Positions 28,014 through 36,309 of a DNA stretch of 64,000 bases are shown piece by piece. The notes under the pieces are model-generated. The model saw nothing but the letters and a program-made list of their open reading frames with translations. It ran no database searches and was not told the origin of the DNA. The position numbers were made by a program, and so were the translations under genes. Origin of the DNA: Streptomyces sp. CBMA291 (GTDB lineage: Bacteria; Actinomycetota; Actinomycetes; Streptomycetales; Streptomycetaceae); assembly GCF_014596525.1 (NCBI RefSeq), contig NZ_MSJP01000058.1:1-64000 (forward strand), read 5' to 3'. Numbering within the stretch: position 1 is the stretch's first letter; every line of letters begins with the position of its first letter.

Positions 28014-28051
28014 CCGGAGGGGGCGCGCACCCGCGTGCGCGCCCCCTCCGG
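28014..28051. terminator. Strong hairpin after the second aminopeptidase N gene
   Basis: A perfect 17-bp stem (CCGGAGGGGGCGCGCAC and complement) with a CCGC loop lies 31 bases past the stop codon on the minus strand. Confidence 0.85.
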
Positions 28052-28081
28052 TCGTCGGCTCAGGCCGTCCCCCCGGCCGGC

Positions 28082-30628
28082 TCAGGCGGCCTTGGCGTCG
28101 CAGGCCTGGGCGCGCAGGGCCCGCGCCAGGTCGTCGCGCGATTCGAGGACCAGCCGGCGCAGGGCCGGGGCGGCCGTCTCGTGCGCCGACAGCCAGGCGT
28201 CCGTCGCGGCGAGCGTCGCCGGGTCGTCCTGGAGCCCCGGGAACAGGCCCCGGACCACGTCCATGCCGATCTGGATCGACCGCTCGGCCCACAGCCGCTC
28301 GATCACCGCGAAGTACTTCTCCGCGTAGGGGGCGATCAGCTCCCGCTGGGAGGGCTGGACGAAGCCCGCGATGGTCGCCTCGACCAGCGCGTTCGACAGG
28401 GTGTCGGACTCGACGACCTGTGCCCAGGCCTGCGCCTTGACGGCGGCCGAGGGGCGCGAGGCGAGCAGCCGGACCTCGTGGCGCTTGCCGCTCGCCGTGT
28501 CGTCCCGGGCCAGCTCCGCGCCGATCCGCTCCTCGTCCGCCCGGCCGTGCGTGGCGAGCGGGGAGAGCAGCGCCCAGCGCAGCTCCTGGTCGACGTCGAG
28601 CCCGTCGATCTTCGCGGTGCCGTCGAGCAGCCCTTCGAGGAGCTGGAAGTCGGCCTCGGTGGAGGCGGTGGCGGCGAAGAAGCGGGCCCAGGTCAGCTGG
28701 TGCTCGCTGGCCGGCTCGGCGAGCCGCAGTTCGCGCAGACCGCCCTCGGCGAGCCGTCGGCCGCCCTCCTCGCGCCAGGCGGGGGTCGCGTAGAGGGTGA
28801 CGGCCGACTTCGTCCAGGCGTGCACCATCTGGAGGACGCCGATGTCGGTCTCGCGGCCCGCGAAGGCGAGCGCGACGGCGACGAAGTCGCGGGCGGGCAT
28901 CAGGCCGTCGCGGGTCAGGTTCCACAGCGCGGACCAGCACAGGGCGCGGGCCAGCGGGTCGGTGATGTCGCCGAGGTGCGCGCGCAGGGTGGCCAGCGAG
29001 TGCTCGTCGAAGCGGATCTTGCAGTAGGTGAGGTCGTCGTCGTTGACGAGGACCAGATCGGGCTTCTCCTCGCCCGCGAGGTCGGCGACGGCGGTCCGGG
29101 CGCCGGTGATGTCGGCCTCGGCCCGCGCGTACCGGACCAGTTCCCCGTCGGTGAGGCGGTAGAGGCCGACGGCGGCGCGGTGCGGGCGGAGTTCGCCGCC
29201 TTCCTGGACGACGGCAAGCTCGGTGATCCGGCCTTCGGCGTCGAGGGTGAGGGCCGGGGCCAGGGTGTTGACGCCGGAGGTCTGGAGCCAGGACTTGGCC
29301 CAGGTCTTCATGTCGCGCCCGGAGGTCTCCTCCAGGATGGACAGGAGGTCGGCGAGCCGGGTGTTGCCGTAGGCGTGGCGCTTGAAGTAGCGGCGGGCGC
29401 CCTCCAGGAAGGCGTCCCGTCCCGCGTAGGCGACGAGCTGCTTGAGGACCGAGGCGCCCTTGGCGTAGGTGATGCCGTCGAAGTTGAGCTTGGCGTCCTC
29501 CAGGTCACGGATGTCGGCCGTGATCGGGTGGGTGGACGGCAGCTGGTCGGCGCGGTAGGCCCAGGCCTTGCGGTTGTTGGCGAAGGTCACCCAGCTGTTG
29601 GTGAAGCGGGTGGCCTCGGCGTTGACGAAGGAGCCCATGAAGTCGGCGAAGGACTCCTTCAGCCACAGGTCGTCCCACCACACCATGGTGACGAGGTCGC
29701 CGAACCACATGTGCGCCATCTCGTGCAGGATGACGTTGGCGCGGCTCTCGTAGGCGGCCTGGGTGACCTTGCCCCGGAAGATGTACTCCTCGCGGAAGGT
29801 GACCATGCCCGGGTTCTCCATCGCGCCGAGGTTGTACTCGGGGACGAAGGCCTGGTCGTACTTCCCGAAGGGGTACGGGTAGTCGAAGTTGTCGTGGAAG
29901 AAGTCGAAGCCCTGCTTGGTGATCAGGAAGACGTCGTCCGCGTCGAAGTGCTTGGCCAGCGACTTGCGGCACATCGCGCCGAGCGGGATCTCCAGCTCGC
30001 CGCGGGTGTAGTGGTCCGTCACGTAGTGGTAGGGACCGGCCACGACACAGGTGATGTACGTGGAGATCGGCGCGGTCTCGGCGAACCGCCAGACGCCCTC
30101 GGCGTCCCGCTCGCCCGCCCCGTTCGACCAGACCCGCCACTCCTCGGGCGCGGTCACCGAGAAGCGGTAGGGGGCCTTGAGGTCGGGCTGCTCGAAGTTG
30201 GCGTAGACCCGGCGGGCGTCGGCCGGCTCGTACTGGGTGTAGAGGTAGACCTCGCCGTCCTCCGGGTCGACGAAGCGGTGCATGCCCTCGCCGGTACGGC
30301 TGTAGGCGCACCGGGCGTCGACCACCAGGACGTTCTCGTCGGCCAGGCCGTCGAGGGAGATCCGGGCGCCGTCGAAGACGACCGCCGGGTCGAGGGCGCG
30401 CCCGTTGAGGGTGACCGAGGTCACCGAGGGGGCGATCAGGTCCACGAAGGTGCTCGTGGCCTCGCCGGTACGGCGGAAGCGGATCGTCGTCTCGGACCGG
30501 AAGGTGCGCACCTCCTCGTCCGTGTCGCCGACCGCCGACCGGAGATCGAGGACGACTTCGTACCCGTCGACGGACAGCAGTGCCGCCCGCTCGTGGGCCT
30601 CGTCGCGGGACAGATTCTCACCGGGCAC
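28082..30628 (-). CDS. Aminopeptidase N (M1 metallopeptidase), copy 2
   Basis: Zinc aminopeptidase of 848 aa, closely similar in layout to the copy at 20082. GAMENPG is the exopeptidase motif, HEMAH the zinc site (His302, Glu303, His306) and Glu325 in LWLKESFA the third ligand. A C-terminal ERAP1-like helical domain follows. GTG 30628 (VPGENLSRDEAHERA) has AGGAG ahead, and the N-terminus aligns with the first copy (VPGTNLTREEAQLRA). Two full-length, intact paralogues 8 kb apart suggest an old duplication with both kept. They may differ in substrate range. Confidence 0.95.
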   Translation of the reverse strand: MPGENLSRDEAHERAALLSVDGYEVVLDLRSAVGDTDEEVRTFRSETTIRFRRTGEATSTFVDLIAPSVTSVTLNGRALDPAVVFDGARISLDGLADENVLVVDARCAYSRTGEGMHRFVDPEDGEVYLYTQYEPADARRVYANFEQPDLKAPYRFSVTAPEEWRVWSNGAGERDAEGVWRFAETAPISTYITCVVAGPYHYVTDHYTRGELEIPLGAMCRKSLAKHFDADDVFLITKQGFDFFHDNFDYPYPFGKYDQAFVPEYNLGAMENPGMVTFREEYIFRGKVTQAAYESRANVILHEMAHMWFGDLVTMVWWDDLWLKESFADFMGSFVNAEATRFTNSWVTFANNRKAWAYRADQLPSTHPITADIRDLEDAKLNFDGITYAKGASVLKQLVAYAGRDAFLEGARRYFKRHAYGNTRLADLLSILEETSGRDMKTWAKSWLQTSGVNTLAPALTLDAEGRITELAVVQEGGELRPHRAAVGLYRLTDGELVRYARAEADITGARTAVADLAGEEKPDLVLVNDDDLTYCKIRFDEHSLATLRAHLGDITDPLARALCWSALWNLTRDGLMPARDFVAVALAFAGRETDIGVLQMVHAWTKSAVTLYATPAWREEGGRRLAEGGLRELRLAEPASEHQLTWARFFAATASTEADFQLLEGLLDGTAKIDGLDVDQELRWALLSPLATHGRADEERIGAELARDDTASGKRHEVRLLASRPSAAVKAQAWAQVVESDTLSNALVEATIAGFVQPSQRELIAPYAEKYFAVIERLWAERSIQIGMDVVRGLFPGLQDDPATLAATDAWLSAHETAAPALRRLVLESRDDLARALRAQACDAKAA

Positions 30629-30783
30629 GGGACACTCCTTCGTGGCGCGTTCGAAACAGGACCGATCCTCCCATGTGCGGCTGTCGCGCCGGACACGGGA
30701 ATGCCCTCGCCCGGTCATGGGTTCCCTCCTTTCGGCGCACCACTCTTTCCGAGACCCTTTCGACGGCCGTACCGAGGAGCGAC

Positions 30784-31419
30784 ATGTCCGAGAGCAGGAT
30801 CACCGCCGATTTCTACTTCGACCCGCTGTGTCCGTGGGCCTGGATGACCTCCCGGTGGATGCTGGAAGTGGAGAAGGTGCGTCCGGTCGACGTGCGCTGG
30901 AAGGTCATGAGCCTCGCGGTCCTGAACGAGAACCGGCTCGACGAGGTGCCGGAGGAGTACCGCGAACTGCTGGAGACGAAGGCCTGGGGTCCGGTGCGGG
31001 TGGTCATAGCGGCGCGGCAGCTGCACGGCGACGAGGTCGTCGGCAAGCTCTACACGGCGCTCGGCACCCGTTTCCACAACAACGGCGAGGAGCCCGGCCG
31101 GGAGGCGATCGTGGCCGCCCTGAAGGAGGCCGGTCTGCCCGGGGAGCTGGCGGACTACGCCGACAAGGCCACCTACGACGCCGAGCTGCGCGCCTCCCAC
31201 CAGGAGGGCATCGACAAGGTCGGCCAGGACGTCGGCACCCCGGTGGTGTCGGTGCCGGGCACGGACGGCGAGGAGGTCGCCTTCTTCGGCCCCGTGGTCA
31301 CCCCGACCCCGCGCGGCGAGGCGGCGGCCCGGCTGTGGGACGGCACGCTGCTCGTGGCGTCGACGCCGGGCTTCTACGAGATCAAGCGCACCCGGACGGC
31401 GGCGCCCAGCTTCGAGTGA
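30784..31419 (+). CDS. DsbA-family oxidoreductase, mycothiol-dependent nitroreductase (Rv2466c) type
   Basis: Protein of 211 aa with a thioredoxin-fold DsbA-like domain and helical insert. It follows the Rv2466c pattern throughout (ADFYFDPLCPWAW, VMSLAVLNENR, EAWGPVR-like, DVGTPVVSV, AFFGPV, RTRTAAPSFE). Rv2466c of M. tuberculosis is a mycothiol-linked reductase with a CPWC active site. Here the second cysteine is replaced by alanine (Cys-Pro-Trp-Ala), leaving one thiol. GAGGAG precedes ATG 30784. A T-tailed hairpin follows. Actinobacteria use mycothiol, so the partner thiol should be available. Confidence 0.85.
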   Translation: MSESRITADFYFDPLCPWAWMTSRWMLEVEKVRPVDVRWKVMSLAVLNENRLDEVPEEYRELLETKAWGPVRVVIAARQLHGDEVVGKLYTALGTRFHNNGEEPGREAIVAALKEAGLPGELADYADKATYDAELRASHQEGIDKVGQDVGTPVVSVPGTDGEEVAFFGPVVTPTPRGEAAARLWDGTLLVASTPGFYEIKRTRTAAPSFE

Positions 31420-31472
31420 GCCCGGCCTCCCTCCGGAACGGCCTCGGCCCGCCCGGCCTCCCTCCGGAACGG
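31420..31472. repeat. 22-bp direct repeat after the DsbA-like gene
   Basis: GCCCGGCCTCCCTCCGGAAC followed by GG occurs at 31420-31441 and again at 31451-31472 (period 31), between the stop codon and the terminator hairpin. Confidence 0.8.
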
Positions 31473-31509
31473 AAGAACCCCCGCGACTCACGTCGTCGCG
31501 GGGGTTCTT
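31473..31509. terminator. Intrinsic terminator, T-tailed, between convergent genes
   Basis: A perfect 15-bp stem (AAGAACCCCCGCGAC and complement) with a 7-base loop is followed by CTTT. It is one of the few hairpins here with a T-run, and it can act for both the DsbA-like gene and sodF. Confidence 0.9.
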
Positions 31510-31577
31510 CTTTCATCCGCCTGCCCGGTGAAGGTGGAGAAGACGATCACGAGCAGGAGTCGGGGCCGGAAGGGCCG

Positions 31578-32222
31578 TCAGAAGGAGATCAGCGGTACGG
31601 AGGCCTTGGCCGCCTGGTAGCGGCGGTGCACGTCCTGCCAGTCGACGACCTGCCACATGGCCTCGATGAAGTCGACCTTCTGGTTCTTGTACTGGAGGTA
31701 GAAGGCGTGCTCCCAGGCGTCGAAGACCAGGATCGGGACGGAGCCCTGGCCGACGTTGCCCTGGTGGTCGTAGACCTGCTCGACGATGAGCCGGCCGCTG
31801 ACCGGCTCGTAGGCGAGGACGCCCCAGCCGGAGCCCTGGGTGGTCGCGGACGCCTTGGTCAGCTGGGCCTTGAACTTCGCGAAGGAGCCGAAGGACTCCG
31901 TGATCGCGTCGGCGAGCACGCCGACGCCGTCGGCGGCCAGCGGCTCGCCGCCGCCCCCGTCCTTCGGACCGGCCATGTTGTTCCAGTAGATGGAGTGGAG
32001 GATGTGGCCGGAGAGGTGGAAGGCCAGGTTCTTCTCCAGGCCGTTGACCGCCCCCCACTGGTCCTTGTCGCGCGCCTCCTCCAACTGCTCCAGGGTGTCG
32101 TTCGCGCCCTTGACGTACGCGGCGTGGTGCTTGTCGTGGTGCAGCTCGATGATCTGAGGATTGATCACCGGCTCCAGCGCCGCGTAGTCGTACGGCAGCT
32201 CGGGAAGTGTGTAGATCGCCAT
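31578..32222 (-). CDS. Iron (Fe-Zn) superoxide dismutase SodF
   Basis: Cytoplasmic superoxide dismutase of 214 aa. The family features are intact: [10 protein letters not shown] at the N-terminus, the metal-ligand His28 in ELHHDKHH, the second His in HLSGHILHS, and Asp/His in [10 protein letters not shown]. In Streptomyces sodF is repressed by the nickel regulator Nur when nickel is available, and the Ni enzyme SodN takes over. A Nur-type box lies 31-47 bases upstream of the ATG, supporting that control here. The GGCCGGG/AGGGG region provides the ribosome site. No sodN gene is in the window. Confidence 0.95.
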   Translation of the reverse strand: MAIYTLPELPYDYAALEPVINPQIIELHHDKHHAAYVKGANDTLEQLEEARDKDQWGAVNGLEKNLAFHLSGHILHSIYWNNMAGPKDGGGGEPLAADGVGVLADAITESFGSFAKFKAQLTKASATTQGSGWGVLAYEPVSGRLIVEQVYDHQGNVGQGSVPILVFDAWEHAFYLQYKNQKVDFIEAMWQVVDWQDVHRRYQAAKASVPLISF

Positions 32223-32252
32223 GTGCCCGGCCCCTTCGACTGCTCCTGCTTA

Positions 32253-32269
32253 TTGCAACCTATATGCAA
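32253..32269. promoter_or_regulatory. Nur box (nickel-responsive repressor site) of sodF
   Basis: TTGCAA-cctat-ATGCAA fits the Streptomyces Nur consensus tTGCaa-N5-ttGCAA (TTGC-N9-GCAA) in both half-sites. It sits at the sodF promoter, where Nur-Ni binding would block transcription. Confidence 0.85.
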
Positions 32270-32426
32270 GTGCAGGCTAACAGCAGGTGGGGTGAAAGGT
32301 GATCAGTCCTTCGTCCTAGGTCCCGTGTCGCGTCCCCACTCCCACCCCGGAGACGACGAGACCCCCGGACCTGGCTCGGTCCGGGGGTCGCGTACGAGGG
32401 GCGCGTACGAGGGGCGCGTACGGGGC

Positions 32427-33839
32427 TCAGGAGGCGCGGCCCGCCGCCGCCCGCTGGCGTGCGAAGCCGACGGCGGCGAGCAGCAGGGTCAGTCCGCCGG
32501 TCGAGTACAGCTGCACCCGGGTGCCCTCCTCGCGGGCCATCAGGACGAAGACCGTCGCCATGCCCGCGAGCGCCACCCAGGTCAGCACCGGGAAGGCCCA
32601 CATCCGCACCACCAGGGTCTCCGGCGCCTCGCGCTCGGTGCGGCGGCGCAGGACCAGCTGGGACGCGGCGATGAAGAACCAGACGACCAGGATGATCGCG
32701 CCGATCGTGTTCAGGAGCCAGGCGAAGACGTCGTCCGGGCGCCAGTAGCTCAGCAGCACGCAGCCGAAGCCGAAGACGGAGGAGACCAGGACCGCCGGGC
32801 GCGGCACCCCGCCGGAGACGCGCCCCAGCGCCTTCGGCCCCTGACCGCGCGCGACCAGCGAGCCGGCCATCCGGGAAGCCCCGTAGATGTTGGCGTTCAT
32901 CGCCGAGAGCAGCGCGACCAGGACCACCACGTTCATGATCTGGCCCGTCGCCGGGATGCCCAGCCGGTCGAGGGTCGCCACGTACGGGCCCTTCTCGACC
33001 ACCGCCGGGTCGCCCCACGGGACCAGGGTGACGATGACCGCCATCGAGCCGATGTAGAAGAGCGCGATGCGCCACATCGCCGTACGGACCGCCTTGGCCA
33101 CGCCCCGCACCGGCTGCTCCGACTCCGCCGCCGCGATGGTGACCGTCTCCAGACCGCCGTACGCGAAGACCGAGGCGAGCAGACCCACGATCAGGCCCTC
33201 GGAGCCCTGCGGGAAGAAACCGCCCTCGCCGGTCAGATGGGCGGTGCCGGGCGCCTCGGTGCCGGGCAGCGCCCCGAGGATGGCGAGGACGCCGATGACC
33301 AGGAACAGGGCGATCGCGGCGACCTTCAGGGCGGCGAACCAGAACTCGAACTCGCCGAAGTTCTTCACCGCCGTCAGATTGGCGGCGGTGAGCAGCAGCA
33401 TGAAGAGGGCCACCCAGGCCCACTCGGGGCTGCCCGGGAACCAGCCCGTCATGATCTTCGCCGCGCCGATCCCCTCAAGGCCCACGGCCACGCAGAGCAG
33501 GAACCAGAACGCCCAGCCCGCGGTGAAGCCCGCCCAGGGCCCGAAGGCCCGTTCGGCGTGCACGGAGAAGGAGCCGGAAGCCGGGTTCGCGGCGGACATC
33601 TCGCCGAGCATCCGCATCACCAGCATCACCAGGACGCCCGAGAGGGCGTAGGCGATCACGATCGAGGGACCGGCGGCGGCGATGCCCGCGCCCGAGCCGA
33701 CGAAGAGACCGGCGCCGATCACCCCGCCGAGGGCGATCATCGACAGATGGCGCTGCTTGAGTCCGTGCGTGAGGCCCCCGGCGGAGGCGGTCGCACCGTC
33801 CTCGCGGTCGGCCGGCGCGGGCGCGGTAGTCCGAGACAT
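32427..33839 (-). CDS. Amino-acid permease (APC superfamily), paralogue 1
   Basis: Transporter of 470 aa with 12 predicted helices. It belongs to the amino-acid transporter (AAT/GabP-type) branch of APC, with LKQRHLSMIALGGVIGAGLFVGSG as TM1 and its unwound glycine region (about residues 27-50). NANIYGASRM is the conserved loop after TM8. It should be a proton-coupled importer of an amino acid or GABA-like compound; the substrate is not predictable. It is the first of three paralogues in 5.3 kb that share the same N-terminal signature. Each appears to have its own start region rather than an operon. Confidence 0.9.
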   Translation of the reverse strand: MSRTTAPAPADREDGATASAGGLTHGLKQRHLSMIALGGVIGAGLFVGSGAGIAAAGPSIVIAYALSGVLVMLVMRMLGEMSAANPASGSFSVHAERAFGPWAGFTAGWAFWFLLCVAVGLEGIGAAKIMTGWFPGSPEWAWVALFMLLLTAANLTAVKNFGEFEFWFAALKVAAIALFLVIGVLAILGALPGTEAPGTAHLTGEGGFFPQGSEGLIVGLLASVFAYGGLETVTIAAAESEQPVRGVAKAVRTAMWRIALFYIGSMAVIVTLVPWGDPAVVEKGPYVATLDRLGIPATGQIMNVVVLVALLSAMNANIYGASRMAGSLVARGQGPKALGRVSGGVPRPAVLVSSVFGFGCVLLSYWRPDDVFAWLLNTIGAIILVVWFFIAASQLVLRRRTEREAPETLVVRMWAFPVLTWVALAGMATVFVLMAREEGTRVQLYSTGGLTLLLAAVGFARQRAAAGRAS

Positions 33840-33954
33840 GGGCGAACCCTGTTCACTAGCTGAGACGGAGACGGGTCCACAGTCTGGGCACGCACACCGC
33901 TCACAGGGAACAGGGGTCCGCTATACGGGCACCAGCCTCACACAAGGTGAAGAA

Positions 33955-35373
33955 TTACTTCCGATTCGTACGCAATTCCCGCATCCAGGCGACCAGCAGC
34001 ACGAGGGCCGTCGCCCCCGAGGACCACAGCACCTGCGGCCGGGCCGCGTCGTCCGTCAGCATCAGGACGAGCACCACCGCCATCGCGGCCAGCGCCACCC
34101 AGGTCAGCCACGGGAAACCCCACATCCGCAGGGTCAGCGTCTCGGGCGCCTCCTGCTCGATCCTGCGCCGCAGCCGCAGCTGCGAGACCGCGATCAGCGC
34201 CCAGACGAAGAGCAGCACCGCGCCGACCGCGTTGAGCATGTAGAGGAAGACGGAGTCCGGCCACTCCAGATTGAGCAGGACGGAGACGAAGCCGAAGGCC
34301 ACCGAGGCGAGCACCGCCCGGCGCGGCACGCCCCCGGGCGAGAGCCGCAGCAGCCCCTTCGGCGCCTCCCCGCGCTCCGCCAGCGAGAACACCATCCGCG
34401 AGGAGCCGTACAGGTTCGCGTTGAGCGCCGAGAGCAGCGCCACGAACACCACCACGTTCATGATCTGCCCGGCCGCGGGCACCCCGATCTCGTCCAGCAC
34501 CGCCACGTACGGCGACTCGCCGGGACGCATCGAGGTCCACGGCAGCAGCGTCACGATGACCAGCATCGAACCCACGTAGAAGAGGAGGATCCGCCAGACC
34601 GCGCTGCGCACCGCCCGCGCCACGTTCCGCGCCGGGTCGTCCGACTCCGCCGCCGCGATGGTGACGACCTCGAGCCCGCCGAAGGCGAAGACCACCGCGA
34701 GGACGCCGGAGATCACCCCGGACCAGCCGTGCGGCAGGAAACCGCCCTGCCCGGTCAGATTCGCGAGCCCCACCGGGTCGGTGTCCGGCAGCCAGCCCAC
34801 GATCGCCAGTACGCCGAGCACCAGGAAGAGCAGGATCGCGCCGACCTTGAGCGCCGCGAACCAGAACTCGAACTCGCCGAAGTTCTTCACCGCCGCCAGG
34901 TTGGCCAGGGTGAACACGACCATGAAGGCCAGCACCCAGCCCCACTGCGGGACCCCGGGCACCCAGCCGTGCGCGATCCGCGCCGCGCCCGTCGCCTCCA
35001 CCGCGAGGACCACCACGAGCAGGAACCAGTACAGCCAGCCCACCGAGAAACCGGCCCAGCGGCCGAGCGCCCGCTCGGCGTGGACGGAGAAGGCGCCCGA
35101 GGCGGGCATCGCCGCCGACATCTCGCCGAGCATCCGCATGATCAGCATGGCGAGCGCGCCCGCGATCAGATACGAGATCACGATGCCGGGTCCTGCGACC
35201 ACGATGCCCGCGCCCGAGCCGACGAAGAGACCGGCGCCGATGACGCCGCCGAGCCCCAGCATGGTCAGATGACGTTGCTTCAGGCCGTGGGAGAGGGGCT
35301 CCGGTTCGAGGACCGGAGAAGACGACGGTGCGTCGCGCATGGTGGGGGACTCGCGCTCTCGGGGAGATGACAC
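33955..35373 (-). CDS. Amino-acid permease (APC superfamily), paralogue 2
   Basis: Transporter of 472 aa, same family and layout as its neighbours, with 12 helices. HGLKQRHLTMLGLGG begins TM1 and NANLYGSSRM follows TM8. The start is uncertain. GTG 35373 has GGAG ten bases ahead; ATG 35340 (MRDAPSSSP) would give 461 aa and closer agreement with paralogue 1. A small inverted repeat (GAGACT at 35380-35385, AGTCTC at 35390-35395) lies just upstream and may influence expression. No substrate can be assigned. Confidence 0.88.
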   Translation of the reverse strand: MSSPRERESPTMRDAPSSSPVLEPEPLSHGLKQRHLTMLGLGGVIGAGLFVGSGAGIVVAGPGIVISYLIAGALAMLIMRMLGEMSAAMPASGAFSVHAERALGRWAGFSVGWLYWFLLVVVLAVEATGAARIAHGWVPGVPQWGWVLAFMVVFTLANLAAVKNFGEFEFWFAALKVGAILLFLVLGVLAIVGWLPDTDPVGLANLTGQGGFLPHGWSGVISGVLAVVFAFGGLEVVTIAAAESDDPARNVARAVRSAVWRILLFYVGSMLVIVTLLPWTSMRPGESPYVAVLDEIGVPAAGQIMNVVVFVALLSALNANLYGSSRMVFSLAERGEAPKGLLRLSPGGVPRRAVLASVAFGFVSVLLNLEWPDSVFLYMLNAVGAVLLFVWALIAVSQLRLRRRIEQEAPETLTLRMWGFPWLTWVALAAMAVVLVLMLTDDAARPQVLWSSGATALVLLVAWMRELRTNRK

Positions 35374-35603
35374 TTTATGGAGACTCCACAGTCTCTCCGC
35401 TGACCTCCCTTTGGCGCAAAAGGGGTGACTTCCGGCGAGTTGCCAGTGATGAGGGTCACGTGGCGCGAGGCATGAAAACCGTCCTTTGTCGAAACCTGAT
35501 GAAGTGGCCGGGCGGTGCTTTGTGGGCGGCTGACGGTGATCGGGCGTTCACCCCTGGCATACCGTCAACCTGTCCCCCGTACCCTCACCCCCGCGGAGTA
35601 CCG

Positions 35604-36197
35604 ATGAGCACCGCCGCCACCCCCGCCCGTACCCTCCGTGCGGGCACCGTCCTCGCCGATCTGATCCCCGCGAGCCGCGTCCGCGACGTCGCGCTCGTCG
35701 TCGGCGGCGCCGCCCTCACCGGTCTCGCCGCGCAGCTCGTCGTCCCGGTCCCCGGCTCCCCGGTCCCGGTCTCCGGCCAGACCTTCGCCGCCCTGCTCGT
35801 CGGCACCGCCCTCGGCGCCCGCCGCGGCTTCCTCTCCCTCGCCCTCTACATGCTGGTCGGCATGGCGGGCGTGCCGTGGTTCGCGGAGGCCTCCTCCGGC
35901 TACGCCATGCCCACCTTCGGCTACCTCCTCGGCATGCTGCTCGCCGCGACCGTCGTCGGCGCCCTCGCCCGTCGCGGCGCCGACCGCTCGGTCCTGCGCA
36001 CCGCCGGTGCCATGGTCCTCGGCTCCGCGCTCGTCTACGCGGTCGGCGTGCCCTACCTGGCCCTGGCCACCGGCATGAGCCTCGGCGAGGCCGTCGCCGC
36101 CGGTCTCGTCCCCTTCCTGGTGGGCGACGCCCTCAAGGCGGCCCTCGCGATGGGCGCCCTGCCCACCGCCTGGAAGCTGCTCGGCCGCAAGGGCTGA
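35604..36197 (+). CDS. BioY biotin transporter
   Basis: S-component type membrane protein of 197 aa with about six helices. The BioY signature is visible: PVPGSPVPVSGQTFAALLVG, then GARRGFLSLALYMLVGMAGVPWF and PTFGYLLGMLLAA. BioY binds biotin with high affinity and works alone or with shared ECF ATPase and EcfT units, which are not encoded here. GCGGAG lies seven bases before ATG 35604. It is divergent from the permease at 33955. I do not see the actinobacterial BioQ palindrome upstream. Confidence 0.93.
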   Translation: MSTAATPARTLRAGTVLADLIPASRVRDVALVVGGAALTGLAAQLVVPVPGSPVPVSGQTFAALLVGTALGARRGFLSLALYMLVGMAGVPWFAEASSGYAMPTFGYLLGMLLAATVVGALARRGADRSVLRTAGAMVLGSALVYAVGVPYLALATGMSLGEAVAAGLVPFLVGDALKAALAMGALPTAWKLLGRKG

Positions 36198-36214
36198 GCA
36201 CCCCGCGACACGCC

Positions 36215-36253
36215 GAAGGGCCCGCCGCTCCGACCGGGAGCGGCGGGCCCTTC
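36215..36253. terminator. Strong hairpin after bioY
   Basis: A perfect 17-bp stem (GAAGGGCCCGCCGCTCC and complement) with a GACCG loop lies 17 bases past the bioY stop, between convergent genes. Confidence 0.88.
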
Positions 36254-36309
36254 CGTATGCCCTTCCGTCTGTCCTGCCTCGTGCCCTGCGGGTGTCCGCG
36301 TGCGGCCGT

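Noticed and set aside
30405..33863. Plus-strand open frame of 1152 codons opposite pepN2, sodF and a permease
   Set aside because: Low-complexity His/Asp/Arg composition and no start signal; it shadows well-identified genes.
35445..35459. BldD-like AGTGA-N6-TCAC upstream of bioY
   Set aside because: The match is short and expected by chance in GTGA/TCAC-rich DNA; not enough to call a site.
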